Below the pieces are notes generated by a model that was not told the DNA's origin, did no database searches, and saw only the letters and a list, made by a program, of their open reading frames with translations. 7,765 nucleotides of DNA. Origin: CAYRSS01 sp964426945 (GTDB taxonomy: Bacteria > Planctomycetota > Phycisphaerae > UBA1845). Below are positions 1 through 5,744 of this stretch, piece by piece. Where the stretch lies: positions 1 through 7,765 of the forward strand of contig CAYRSS010000095.1 in the NCBI GenBank assembly GCA_964426945.1, in the 5' to 3' direction. How positions within the stretch are numbered: position 1 is the first letter of the stretch; the number at the start of each line of letters is the position of its first letter. Position numbers and translations under genes: made by a program.

Positions 1-524
1 GCGATATTGGAGTACTGCGATGCTCATGGAGTGTAGTGTGGCGCGTGCTATGCGGTCCGGGGACAGAAAAGATGTTCTCTCTCCTTGCAAGGTCGTGTGG
101 CCCAGTCTGCGCTGTACTCCGCGAAGGCCGGGTGGCCCATCCTCGCCGTACTCGGCGAGGGTGGGATCGCGATGATGACCTGCACGGTCGATGGCTGTCC
201 GGTGATCGGTCTCCCGGCGGGGCCGCACGGTTCGGGGTCTCTCGGAGGGTGCGGCCGTTCGGGGCGGATCGGAAAAGGGGTCAGATCGGAAAAGGGGTCA
301 CCTTTCGATTCTCTGGCCGACGTCCGCCGGGTGGTGCGCGCCGTCAGCGCGCGCGTGCGCGCGCCGGCAGCCAGACGTTCACGTACGACGACCTGAAACG
401 TCCGACCGACGCGAAGCGCGGCGTGCTCAATTCGTCGTCGGTCGTGAAGAAGTCCGACCGGCCATCGGCCGTCACAGTCCCGCGGGGCGACGTCGTCCCT
501 GCGACCGGTAGCATGGAGCAGAAT
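1..524. other. Gene-poor left edge, no supported gene
   Basis: I find no convincing gene here. A minus-strand frame from an ATG at 514 to a stop at 344 (56 codons) lies just after the terminase remnant, but it lacks a well-placed ribosome binding site and matches nothing I recognise. A plus-strand frame with ATGs at 172 and 175 begins with a Cys-x4-Cys pair and then runs through the 17-bp tandem repeat, so if it was ever a gene it is interrupted. Base composition is high GC like the rest. The stretch looks like accumulated debris downstream of a decayed phage gene. Confidence 0.5.
267..300. repeat. Perfect 17-bp tandem repeat (two units)
   Basis: The unit GATCGGAAAAGGGGTCA occurs twice head to tail, at 267-283 and 284-300, without mismatch. 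Repeats built on an A-run plus GGGGTCA remind me of sequences flanking IS200-like/REP-associated tyrosine transposases in bacterial genomes, but no transposase frame is recognisable next to it, so this link is only a guess. It could also be a simple replication-slippage duplication. Confidence 0.8.
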
Positions 525-1157
525 TCACCCTCCCCTCATCATCTCCCTATTGCGCTCCGCGTGCCGCGCCTGCGCGTCGCGTTGCATCTGGGCGATGGAG
601 ACGTACTCGCGCTTCTTGCCGCGTTGCCCGCGGCCGACTTCTCTGATCGCTGGGCCGATCATGGCCGCGCCGACGGCCGCGCCGGCGAGGCAGTCGAGCC
701 AGTGGTTGTCCCGGCCGGGGTGGAGCTTCCATTCGTCCACCCGCCGGCCGCGGCCTTCGGTGCGGATGCGGTATTCGGCGGTGAGGTGCTCGGCCAACAG
801 GCGATGAGCGTCGGGCTTTGACCCTAACAAGGACAAACACCCCGAATCCCCCATCGCCACGGCCAGCCGGGCGTGGATGAAGGTCTTCCAGTAGTTGGTA
901 TCGAACCTTACTGAACCGGGACGTCTGCAACTCGGCACAGCTTCCATTGTTCGACGGCTCGGCGCCGTCGCCGTCGAGACGCCCTGCAACGCGCCACGAC
1001 TCGCCCTTCTTTCCGCTCAGGTTCCTGCCCACGGCCAGCACTTATGCCCCGCTCGCACGGACCCCGGCCGAGCGGCGAACTCCGCCACGTCCTTGTTCAC
1101 CAGTCGGATGCCCCTGAACTCCCGCTTGCCACGATCTGCTCCTTCACATTCCACCGC
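525..1157 (-). pseudogene. Terminase large subunit (GpA-type), C-terminal remnant, disrupted
   Basis: GpA-type large terminases package phage DNA; the C-terminal domain is the nuclease. The stretch from about 905 down to the TGA at 525-527 reads cleanly and carries the features I know from this family: FDTNYWKTFIHARL, GDSGCLSL, HRLLAEHLTAEYR, GRGRRVDEWKL and the acidic/histidine motif RDNHWLDCL, then a basic tail. Upstream in the same frame an ATG at 1157 opens a 46-codon piece ending KCWPWAGT and a TGA at 1017-1019. Between about 1020 and 910 the family-like text seems to hop frames: SGKKGESWRVAG in one, VEQWKLCRVADVPV in another, before returning at VRFDTNYW. So there is at least one nonsense codon and probably several indels. 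The ATPase half is missing: the remnant starts exactly where the recombinase gene ends, overlapping its last codons by 14 bases. The nuclease-tail assignment is confident; the frameshift reconstruction is inference from memory of relatives. Confidence 0.75.
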
Positions 1158-2646
1158 CATCAGTGCCCCCGAAGTAGTGCTGCTCGATGGCTGCGCACGC
1201 ATCCTCCACCATGCGGGGTCGCCGCTTGATGTACGCATCGGACATCCCTTGAATTCTGTGGCCCGCCAGGATCTTCGCATGCGCTTCGGTGGCCCCGTGC
1301 TCAACCGCTGCCGTATACGCACCATCACGAATGTGCTGAAACTCGACATGGGGCAGGCCGGCGTCGTTTCGGATCTCCCGGAAGACGTTACGAAAGCCGT
1401 GGGCGGTGTACGGTGAGCGGTACTGGGAGATGAACACGTAGGCGTTGTCGTGAGGTTCTGATTCCTGAAGAAGGCGCAGGGCGTCGACGGTCCGCTTCCA
1501 CAGCACGCCGACACGCGTGGTCTGTCCTGTCTTCGCCCGGTCGAAGGTGACCACGCGGGTCTTGAAGTTGATGGCCGATTTGGGGAGCGTCCGAACATCG
1601 ACCGGGTAGTAGCAGAGGTTCAGGGCCACGAGGAGCATTGCCCGCCATCGGATGTCGCCCGCATCGAAAAGCGCATGGAAGTCTTCGACGCTGATCGGCC
1701 GCGGATTCGGGTTTCGCAGGTCGGGCAGCTCGGCCTTCCGCGACTTGATGTCCTTGAGGACGCGCTCGCATTCGCTCGCGTCCACCTGCTTCACGATGGC
1801 GTAGTTCAGGATCCGGACCACGTATTCGAAGCGGTGGTGAAGCGTCTTCGGCGACGCACCCGCTCGGTATCGCTCCCACGCGGCATCTTCCCACTTCGAT
1901 AGCTCATCGGGTGAAATATCCCGGACGGTTCTCGCGGGCGACACGTGGTTCGTGAAGAAATCCCAGTAGATGCTGACCTTCTTCAGCTCCTCTTCGGACG
2001 GCCGTTGCTTCTTCTGCTCGTACGCGGTCAGCAGCTCATCCAGCTTGACGGAAGGCGGAGGTTGTTCGTCGACGACGCGCAGGCCGGTTTCCTTCCGAAA
2101 CCGCTCGGGGTCATCCAGTACGATGTCCCGTACCGCACGCCAAAAATCCTTGGCCGCGAGCTTCTTCACGTTCCCCAGCTTGAGCTTCTTCGGGCCCCGG
2201 AGCATCGCCTTGGCGACTTCTTCTTCGTCCTCGCTCAGGATGTCGTCAGGGTAGACGTAGGGGCCGTCCTCCGTCATGTGCCAGCGGCCCGACAGCATCG
2301 CGTTGCTCATGTCTTCACGCGTGAACGGCTGCCCGGTTTCGGTCGTCGTCTCCTGGCCGACATCGACCGTTTCTCGACCATGCTCATTCACCCAATCACG
2401 GAACCGGAAGATGGCGAGCTTGTGGCAGCGGGTCCGCAGGTTCGTCTGGGCCCACGGCGCTCCGCTGCCACCGACGTAGAAGGTTCCCGTGGTCTTGTGC
2501 CACGCGAGATAGAACCGGCCGTCCACGACGGGATTGCCTTCGTCGTCGGCGACGACTTTCAGTGGCTTGCTGCTCGTCTGGGGTAGCTCGATGCGCGGCG
2601 GCTGGCCGTTGGTGGCGGGAGGGCGCTTGCGGCGTTTCTTGGCCAT
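1144..2646 (-). CDS. Tyrosine recombinase / phage-type integrase, 500 aa
   Basis: Site-specific recombinase that would cut and rejoin DNA at the attachment site next to it. A basic N-terminus (MAKKRRKRPP) precedes about 180 residues that may bind arm sites. A helical core-binding (SAM-like) region spans about 200-300 and the catalytic domain about 315-490. Visible catalytic elements are Lys372 in RAKTGQT, Arg440 in EFQHIRDGAYT, His463 in LAGHR and the nucleophile Tyr472 in MSDAYIKRR. The box I arginine of the usual GLRxSEL motif is not evident: the equivalent stretch is LCYYPVDVRTL, with the nearest arginine (Arg352) displaced. The residue after Arg440 is Asp where His is common. The start is the ATG at 2644-2646, with GGAG seven bases upstream. 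The gene points away from the tmRNA fragment at 2753, the normal layout for an integrase beside its att site. The family is secure; substrate and activity are inferred. Confidence 0.93.
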   Translation of the reverse strand: MAKKRRKRPPATNGQPPRIELPQTSSKPLKVVADDEGNPVVDGRFYLAWHKTTGTFYVGGSGAPWAQTNLRTRCHKLAIFRFRDWVNEHGRETVDVGQETTTETGQPFTREDMSNAMLSGRWHMTEDGPYVYPDDILSEDEEEVAKAMLRGPKKLKLGNVKKLAAKDFWRAVRDIVLDDPERFRKETGLRVVDEQPPPSVKLDELLTAYEQKKQRPSEEELKKVSIYWDFFTNHVSPARTVRDISPDELSKWEDAAWERYRAGASPKTLHHRFEYVVRILNYAIVKQVDASECERVLKDIKSRKAELPDLRNPNPRPISVEDFHALFDAGDIRWRAMLLVALNLCYYPVDVRTLPKSAINFKTRVVTFDRAKTGQTTRVGVLWKRTVDALRLLQESEPHDNAYVFISQYRSPYTAHGFRNVFREIRNDAGLPHVEFQHIRDGAYTAAVEHGATEAHAKILAGHRIQGMSDAYIKRRPRMVEDACAAIEQHYFGGTDGGGM

Positions 2647-2647
2647 G

Positions 2648-2705
2648 GCGATGCTCCGGCATGGGGCCTGCGGCCAGCCGCCTGGCCCCTGCTGAAGAGC
2701 ATCGC
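2648..2705 (-). promoter_or_regulatory. Long imperfect hairpin in the recombinase leader, masking the RBS
   Basis: Almost the whole expected 5' leader is self-complementary. GCGATGCTC (2648-2656) pairs perfectly with GAGCATCGC (2697-2705). Inside it 2659-2661 pairs with 2690-2692, GGGGCC (2663-2668) with GGCCCC (2684-2689), and GCGG (2670-2673) with CCGC (2678-2681) around a four-base loop. That makes 22 base pairs with small bulges. The Shine-Dalgarno GGAG (minus strand, 2657-2654) lies mostly in the outermost stem, two bases from the start codon side. As RNA this should hinder ribosome binding; as DNA it could be an operator. Pairing is seen directly; the regulatory role is inference. Confidence 0.7.
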
Positions 2706-2725
2706 AAATGTAAGACTAAATGTAA
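2706..2725. repeat. Direct repeat AAATGTAA x2, possible recombinase arm sites or operator
   Basis: AAATGTAA occurs at 2706-2713 and 2718-2725, 12 bp apart, in a short AT-rich island between the recombinase leader and the tmRNA end. Twelve bp is slightly more than one helical turn, so both copies would lie on nearly the same DNA face. Arm-type sites of phage integrases are short direct repeats near the core site, so that is one reading; a repressor operator over the promoter is another. Confidence 0.5.
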
Positions 2726-2751
2726 ATAGGGCTCCAGAGCGTCCTATTCAA
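2723..2751 (-). promoter_or_regulatory. Candidate sigma70-like promoter of the recombinase
   Basis: On the minus strand TTGAAT (2751-2746) is followed after 17 bases by TATTTA (2728-2723). The -35 is a fair match, the -10 a moderate one. The start of transcription would fall near 2716, so the transcript would begin just before the leader hairpin. The -35 begins two bases beyond the tmRNA end, so recombination at the att site could change the promoter's upstream context. Planctomycete promoters are poorly known to me, so confidence is limited. Confidence 0.35.
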
Positions 2752-2965
2752 CTGGAGGCGGGGGGAATTGAACCCCCGTCCCATTGCACAATCCCCGCAG
2801 AAATACGCTAGTTCTGAGTATAGCGCAGCGCCAGGCGCAGCACTCCCCGCTCACGTCGTTATCGATGACCCCCAGCTCCTGGCATTATCAAGAGCCTGGC
2901 CCGGCCTCGATCCCACGCTCCGTACAGCCATCATCGCGATCCTGAAGAGCGCGGGAGACTCATGA
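2726..2965 (+). pseudogene. Open frame reading antisense through the att fragment, with integrase-tail-like end
   Basis: The frame is open from just after the TAA at 2723-2725 to a TGA at 2963-2965. It translates the antisense of the tmRNA end as WRRGELNPRPIAQ, the peptide style produced when an integrase gene crosses a tRNA-like att site, and then continues to a distinct tail ending LALSRAWPGLDPTLRTAIIA plus about nine more residues. That AWP-x-L-x3-R-x-AI-x-A-x-L pattern is one I recall at C-termini of planctomycete integrases and small hypothetical proteins. There is no ATG/GTG with a ribosome binding site, only a TTG at 2768 inside the fragment. It may be the exchangeable 3' end of another integrase gene whose body is not here. 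It could also be a small gene with an unusual start. Confidence 0.35.
2753..2815 (-). ncRNA. 3'-end fragment of tmRNA (ssrA), likely integrase attachment site
   Basis: Read on the minus strand, the end of this stretch is a canonical T arm (stem GGGGG/CCCCC, loop TTCAATT), then the acceptor strand CGCCTCC and a discriminator A at 2753; CCA is not encoded. The acceptor fits the GGGGGCG-type 5' end common in tmRNA, and the upstream GGGGATTGTGCAATGGGACG has the layout of the tmRNA 3' domain rather than a tRNA anticodon arm. No tag-peptide frame, pseudoknots or 5' acceptor half can be found to the right, so only about 60-70 nt are present. Such 3' fragments are what integration into ssrA leaves behind. 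That it is a tRNA-like 3' end is very likely; tmRNA rather than a tRNA is my preferred reading. The upstream limit is approximate. Confidence 0.65.
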
Positions 2966-3489
2966 TGATTATGACACTGACAAAACTGACAAAACCCCCT
3001 TTCCGCGGTTCTACGCGGGGTGCGACGGGACCACCCGCTGAGTTTTGTCAGTGCGATGGTTCCCCCCTGCGCGAAAAAAGAGGCACCTACCACGCGGAGC
3101 AGTCGCGGTCCGAGACCGACTTTGTTGCGGTGGCCGACTTTCAGTCGAAAAAGGCCACTGGCGCCACCGTGGGTGGCGATTTCGGGGGCTTGGGGGCTGT
3201 CCGGTTTCGGGTCCGAACGCCACGCCCCGCGGCCCCGTGGCGGCCACGCGGCCGACGGGTCGGGATCGCCGGTTCGGTCGCGGATCCGGGGGGTTTTGGG
3301 GCCGTGGTGGCCGGCCGCGTTGGGGAGGGCGCGGGCTTGGTCCAGGTCGAGCACTCGCGGAGGGGTGACCCGCGCGGCCGAGCCGGCGCCCCGCCGGGCG
3401 AGGCTGGTCGGCTTGAGTTCAGTCCGTCTCCGTGGCGCCGGCCCGATGGTCGTGGCCGGTGATGCGGAGACCCGTCGAGGAGGTTGGCT
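2966..3489. other. GC-rich region with no convincing gene upstream of the methyltransferase
   Basis: Several frames are open on both strands, as expected at this GC, but their translations are dominated by R, G, P and A and none has both a ribosome binding site and a recognisable domain. An ATG at 2962 overlapping the preceding stop opens a 166-codon frame; I regard it as doubtful. Structures seen: the inverted repeat at 2975-3053; a short hairpin CGACT/AGTCG at 3135-3147; and a stronger one, CGCCACC/GGTGGCG with a three-base loop, at 3162-3178. Read on the minus strand the latter is followed nine bases later by TTTTT, so it could be a weak terminator. No promoter for the methyltransferase stands out. 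Confidence 0.4.
2975..3053. repeat. Perfect 13-bp inverted repeat plus 9-bp tandem repeat
   Basis: CACTGACAAAACT at 2975-2987 is exactly complementary to AGTTTTGTCAGTG at 3041-3053, with 53 bp between. The left arm is extended by a tandem repeat CTGACAAAA at 2977-2985 and 2986-2994. The arms are AT-rich inside GC-rich DNA. This could be an accessory-protein or integrase arm-site cluster beside the att core, a transcription-terminating structure, or an iteron-like site. I recall similar TTTTGTCAG motifs near integrases in planctomycete genomes, but cannot verify this. Confidence 0.75.
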
Positions 3490-4854
3490 ATGAAGATCGA
3501 GATGCGGTCGTTGGCCGCGGTCAGGCCGTACGAGAACAACCCGCGGATCAACGATGACGCGGTCGGGGCGGTGGCCGAGAGCATTCGGCAGTTCGGGTTC
3601 AGGCAGCCGATCGTGGTGGACGCCGAGGGCGTGGTCGTCTGCGGTCATACCAGACTCAAGGCGGCGGCTAGGCTGGGGCTGAGCGAGGTGCCCGTCCACG
3701 TGGCCGTTGGGCTGACGCCGGAGCAGGTTCGCGCGTACCGGCTCGCGGACAACAAGACCGCCGAACTGGCCGAGTGGGACATGGACCTGCTGTCGGCCGA
3801 GTTGCTGGGCTTGGCGGACGCAGGCATCGACTGGTCGCAGTTGGGGTTCGATCAGGACGAGATGGCCAAGCTGCTCGGCCGCGAGGTGCAGGAGGGTCTC
3901 ACCGATCCTGACGACGTGCCGCTGCCGCCGGAGGAGGCGGTCACCCAGGCGGGAGATCTCTGGTTGCTCGGCGACCACCGGCTGCTATGCGGCGACTCGG
4001 CGAAGGCGGCGGACGTTGACCATCTGCTCGACGGCGCGGCGATTCACCTCGTGAACTCGGATCCGCCGTATAACGTGCGGGTCGAGCCGAGGAGCAACAA
4101 CGCGATCGCCGCCGGCAACTCGTCGTTCGCGGCGCCGCAGAAGCGTGGCCACCACCAATCGTTCGACGTCGCCCGCGACAAGAGCAAGGCCAAGAAGACG
4201 ACCAACCAGATGCGCGCGAAGGATCGGCCCCTCGCCAACGACTTCGTCACCGACGAGGCGTTCGATTTGCTGCTCGACGCGTGGTTCGGCAACATGGCCC
4301 GCGTGCTCGAGCCCGGTCGCGGCTTCTACATCTGGGGCGGGTACGCGAATCTCGGCAACTACCCGCCGTTCCTCAAGAAGCACGGGCTCTACTTCTCGCA
4401 GGGCATCGTCTGGGACAAGGAGCACCCTGTGCTGACGCGGAAAGACTTCATGGGGGCGTTCGAGATCTGCTTCTACGGCTGGCGGGAGGGGGCGGCCCAC
4501 GTATTCCTTGGGCCCAACAACGTCACCGACCTGTGGCACGTGAAGAAGGTGAATCCGCAGAATATGGTCCACTTGACGGAGAAACCTGTCGAGCTGGCCG
4601 TCCGCGCGATGCAGTACTCGTCGCGCCCCGGCGAGAACGTGCTCGACTTGTTCGGGGGCTCGGGATCGACGCTCATCGCCGCGGAGCAGACGGGGCGACG
4701 AGCGTACCTCATGGAGCTCGATCAGGCGTACTGCGACGTCATCGTGGAGCGGTGGGAGAAGTTCACCGGGCGGAAGGCGGAGCGGCTGGCCGCGAACGGT
4801 GTGGCCGAAGAGAAAGCCCCGGAAGTCGCCGAGGCGGATGCGAGTGTGTCGTGA
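3490..4854 (+). CDS. ParB-domain / beta-class DNA methyltransferase fusion, 454 aa
   Basis: The N-terminal ~110 residues are a ParB/Srx-like domain: YENNPRIND near 14-22, QPIVVDAEG near 39-47, GHTRLKAA at 52-59, then RAYRLADNKT. A linker leads to an N6-adenine/N4-cytosine methyltransferase domain: LLGDHRLLCGDS (159-170), catalytic DPPY at 191-194, and the SAM-binding FGGSGST at 388-394 after EKPVEL. DPPY preceding the SAM motif is the beta-class order, and the 190 residues between would hold the target recognition region. The start is the ATG at 3490: GAGGAGG (3477-3483) sits six bases upstream, whereas an in-frame TTG at 3484 would overlap it. Such proteins are common orphan methyltransferases on phages and integrative elements, with no restriction partner. 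The role would be marking element or host DNA against restriction, or regulation; specificity cannot be read from sequence. The last ~25 residues are a low-complexity acidic/alanine tail. It converges on the minus-strand cluster with a 29-bp gap. Confidence 0.93.
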   Translation: MKIEMRSLAAVRPYENNPRINDDAVGAVAESIRQFGFRQPIVVDAEGVVVCGHTRLKAAARLGLSEVPVHVAVGLTPEQVRAYRLADNKTAELAEWDMDLLSAELLGLADAGIDWSQLGFDQDEMAKLLGREVQEGLTDPDDVPLPPEEAVTQAGDLWLLGDHRLLCGDSAKAADVDHLLDGAAIHLVNSDPPYNVRVEPRSNNAIAAGNSSFAAPQKRGHHQSFDVARDKSKAKKTTNQMRAKDRPLANDFVTDEAFDLLLDAWFGNMARVLEPGRGFYIWGGYANLGNYPPFLKKHGLYFSQGIVWDKEHPVLTRKDFMGAFEICFYGWREGAAHVFLGPNNVTDLWHVKKVNPQNMVHLTEKPVELAVRAMQYSSRPGENVLDLFGGSGSTLIAAEQTGRRAYLMELDQAYCDVIVERWEKFTGRKAERLAANGVAEEKAPEVAEADASVS

Positions 4855-4883
4855 TGTGCCTCAGTCATTCGGCCGCGCGCAGT

Positions 4884-5111
4884 TCATCGCATCGCGCGAA
4901 CCAGCTGCCCGAGTTGGCGCTTCGCCTTGGCCACGTCGAACGTATGGCCGTACCGCGACGCATCCCGTGCCCATTCGTCGATGCGGCTTGCGGCGCCGGC
5001 GGCGTCGTGTGCGTCGACGCGATGCGCTGCGATGCCGTGATTCTCGGCGTCGAGCAGCACCATGAGGTCGTCCATGAAGTCGATTCGATAGGGGTGGCGT
5101 GTGTGAGTCAT
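4884..5111 (-). CDS. Small protein of unknown function, 75 aa
   Basis: I do not recognise a family. The chosen start is the ATG at 5109-5111 (MTHTRHPYRIDFMDDL), preceded by GGAG seven bases upstream in the leader AACGGAGAACCACG; an earlier in-frame ATG at 5138 would place the good ribosome binding site inside the gene. The protein is predicted soluble, with no signal peptide or membrane segment. It is rich in D, H and A in the middle (LDAENHGIAAHRVDAHDAAG) and has a basic helical C-terminus (KAKRQLGQLVRAMR). The leader is nearly identical to that of the gene starting at 7187, and the gene follows the 76-aa gene by 33 bp, so both are probably on one transcript as the last genes of the minus-strand cluster. 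Confidence 0.7.
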   Translation of the reverse strand: MTHTRHPYRIDFMDDLMVLLDAENHGIAAHRVDAHDAAGAASRIDEWARDASRYGHTFDVAKAKRQLGQLVRAMR

Positions 5112-5144
5112 CGTGGTTCTCCGTTGGAGGTTCCGCATTCTCGG

Positions 5145-5375
5145 TTAGCGTCCGTCCTGCTCGATCTGGTATGCGCGTCCGCACTCCCAGGCCTCGCGCA
5201 GGGCGTCTGCGATCTGCCACACGCCCACCGTATGGAAGTCGAGCCGGTCGCTGTGCTGCGCCGCGAGCGTCTCGATCCCGAGTACCCGCTTGGCGACGTT
5301 CTCCGCCACCCGCTCGCGGACGTCGCTGATCAGCGCCTCGCGCTGCGTGTCGGTTTGCTTCCGCTTCGTCACCAT
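5145..5375 (-). CDS. Small DUF6900-like protein, 76 aa
   Basis: The motif LGIETLAAQHSDRLDFHTV followed by WQIADALREAWECGRAYQ strongly resembles small proteins I know as DUF6900, frequent in planctomycetes and phage-like elements; the DUF number is from memory and uncertain. No biochemical role is known to me. The N-terminus is charged and helical (TDTQREALISDVRERVAENV). The start at 5373-5375 has AGGAG four bases upstream. The gene is the first of a two-gene unit with the 75-aa gene and has one copy of the duplicated upstream cassette (5403-5525) just before it, which probably carries its promoter. Confidence 0.8.
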   Translation of the reverse strand: MVTKRKQTDTQREALISDVRERVAENVAKRVLGIETLAAQHSDRLDFHTVGVWQIADALREAWECGRAYQIEQDGR

Positions 5376-5402
5376 CGTGCTCCTGCGTCTCGTGGTTCCT
5401 GG

Positions 5403-5525
5403 TGGTCGCGTACGCCGCTACCCACGGGTCCATTCAGCCATTTTCGGGCGGGCATCATCAAGCGTTTTCGGGCTCAATCCGCTGGAATTCGGCATGTTTC
5501 TTTATCCGGTGTCACCGAACGGCGG
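5403..5525 (-). promoter_or_regulatory. Upstream cassette, copy A (duplicated at 7215-7338)
   Basis: This ~123-bp stretch aligns along its whole length with 7215-7338. Shared blocks in the same order are TGGTCGCGTACGC (from 5403), CATT[C/A]AGCCATTTTCG (5431-5446) and CCGAACGGCGG (5515-5525). It contains TTTTCGGGC twice, at 5441-5449 and 5465-5473, 24 bp apart; copy B keeps two TTTTC-type boxes at the same spacing. On the minus strand GATAAA (5506-5501) takes the place of the TATAAT of copy B, and it is flanked by the palindrome CGGTGTCACCG (5507-5517). Both copies lie directly upstream of a minus-strand gene, so a shared promoter/operator is the likeliest function. Whether the two are co-regulated is inference. 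Confidence 0.65.
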
Positions 5526-5527
5526 TC

Positions 5528-5744
5528 GTCGCCGCTCCTGGCCGTGGGGCGCCGCCGCGGGTTGGCGCGGGACGCCACCCGTTGGCCCACGGGCGTCGAT
5601 CGCCGCGGGGTTGGCCGGGTAGCTACCGCCGCCGAGCGCGGGCGCTACGGCCGCCCGCACCGTGAGTGCAACCGCCCCGGCGGTGGCCGAGGCGGTTGGG
5701 CGCTGTTGAATCGCGAGCGGGTTGAAGATCCGCCGCCGCAGGGC
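5528..5744. other. Gap between two minus-strand units, no gene seen
   Basis: GC-rich sequence separating the stop of the 130-aa gene from cassette A. The frames that cross it are arginine/alanine/proline-rich and lack ribosome binding sites. It holds a perfect 10-bp palindrome GGTAGCTACC at 5618-5627 and the hairpin at 5670-5697. Three GTTGGC-containing segments recur near 5564, 5580 and 5610 without forming an exact repeat. Confidence 0.45.
5670..5697 (-). terminator. Strong GC-rich hairpin, possible terminator without U-tract
   Basis: AACCGCC (5670-5676) pairs with GGCGGTT (5691-5697). After one C/A mismatch, CGGC (5678-5681) pairs with GCCG (5686-5689) around a four-base loop, giving an 11-bp stem with one mismatch. 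It lies 47 bp past the stop of the 130-aa minus-strand gene, the right place to end that operon. There is no T-run on either strand, so it may instead be a pause or RNA-stability element. Confidence 0.4.

Noticed and set aside
344..514. A 56-codon minus-strand frame just downstream of the terminase remnant
   Set aside because: The nearest SD-like sequence is about 13 bases from the ATG and the product is not recognised; too little support for a gene.
36..821. Long plus-strand frames at the left edge
   Set aside because: They run antisense to the terminase remnant and through the tandem repeat without any recognisable domain; treated as shadows.
1945..2586. A 213-codon plus-strand frame opposite the recombinase
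   Set aside because: It mirrors the recombinase codon pattern on the antisense strand and has no independent start signal.
2962..3462. A 166-codon plus-strand frame with ATG overlapping the preceding stop
   Set aside because: Position is attractive, but no SD is convincing, it runs through both arms of the inverted repeat, and its composition is R/G/P/A-dominated with competing open frames.
2851..3978. A 375-codon minus-strand frame across the intergenic region and the 5' part of the methyltransferase
   Set aside because: It is antisense to a secure gene, compositionally biased, and reads the inverted repeat as FCQFCQ-type peptide; no domain is visible.
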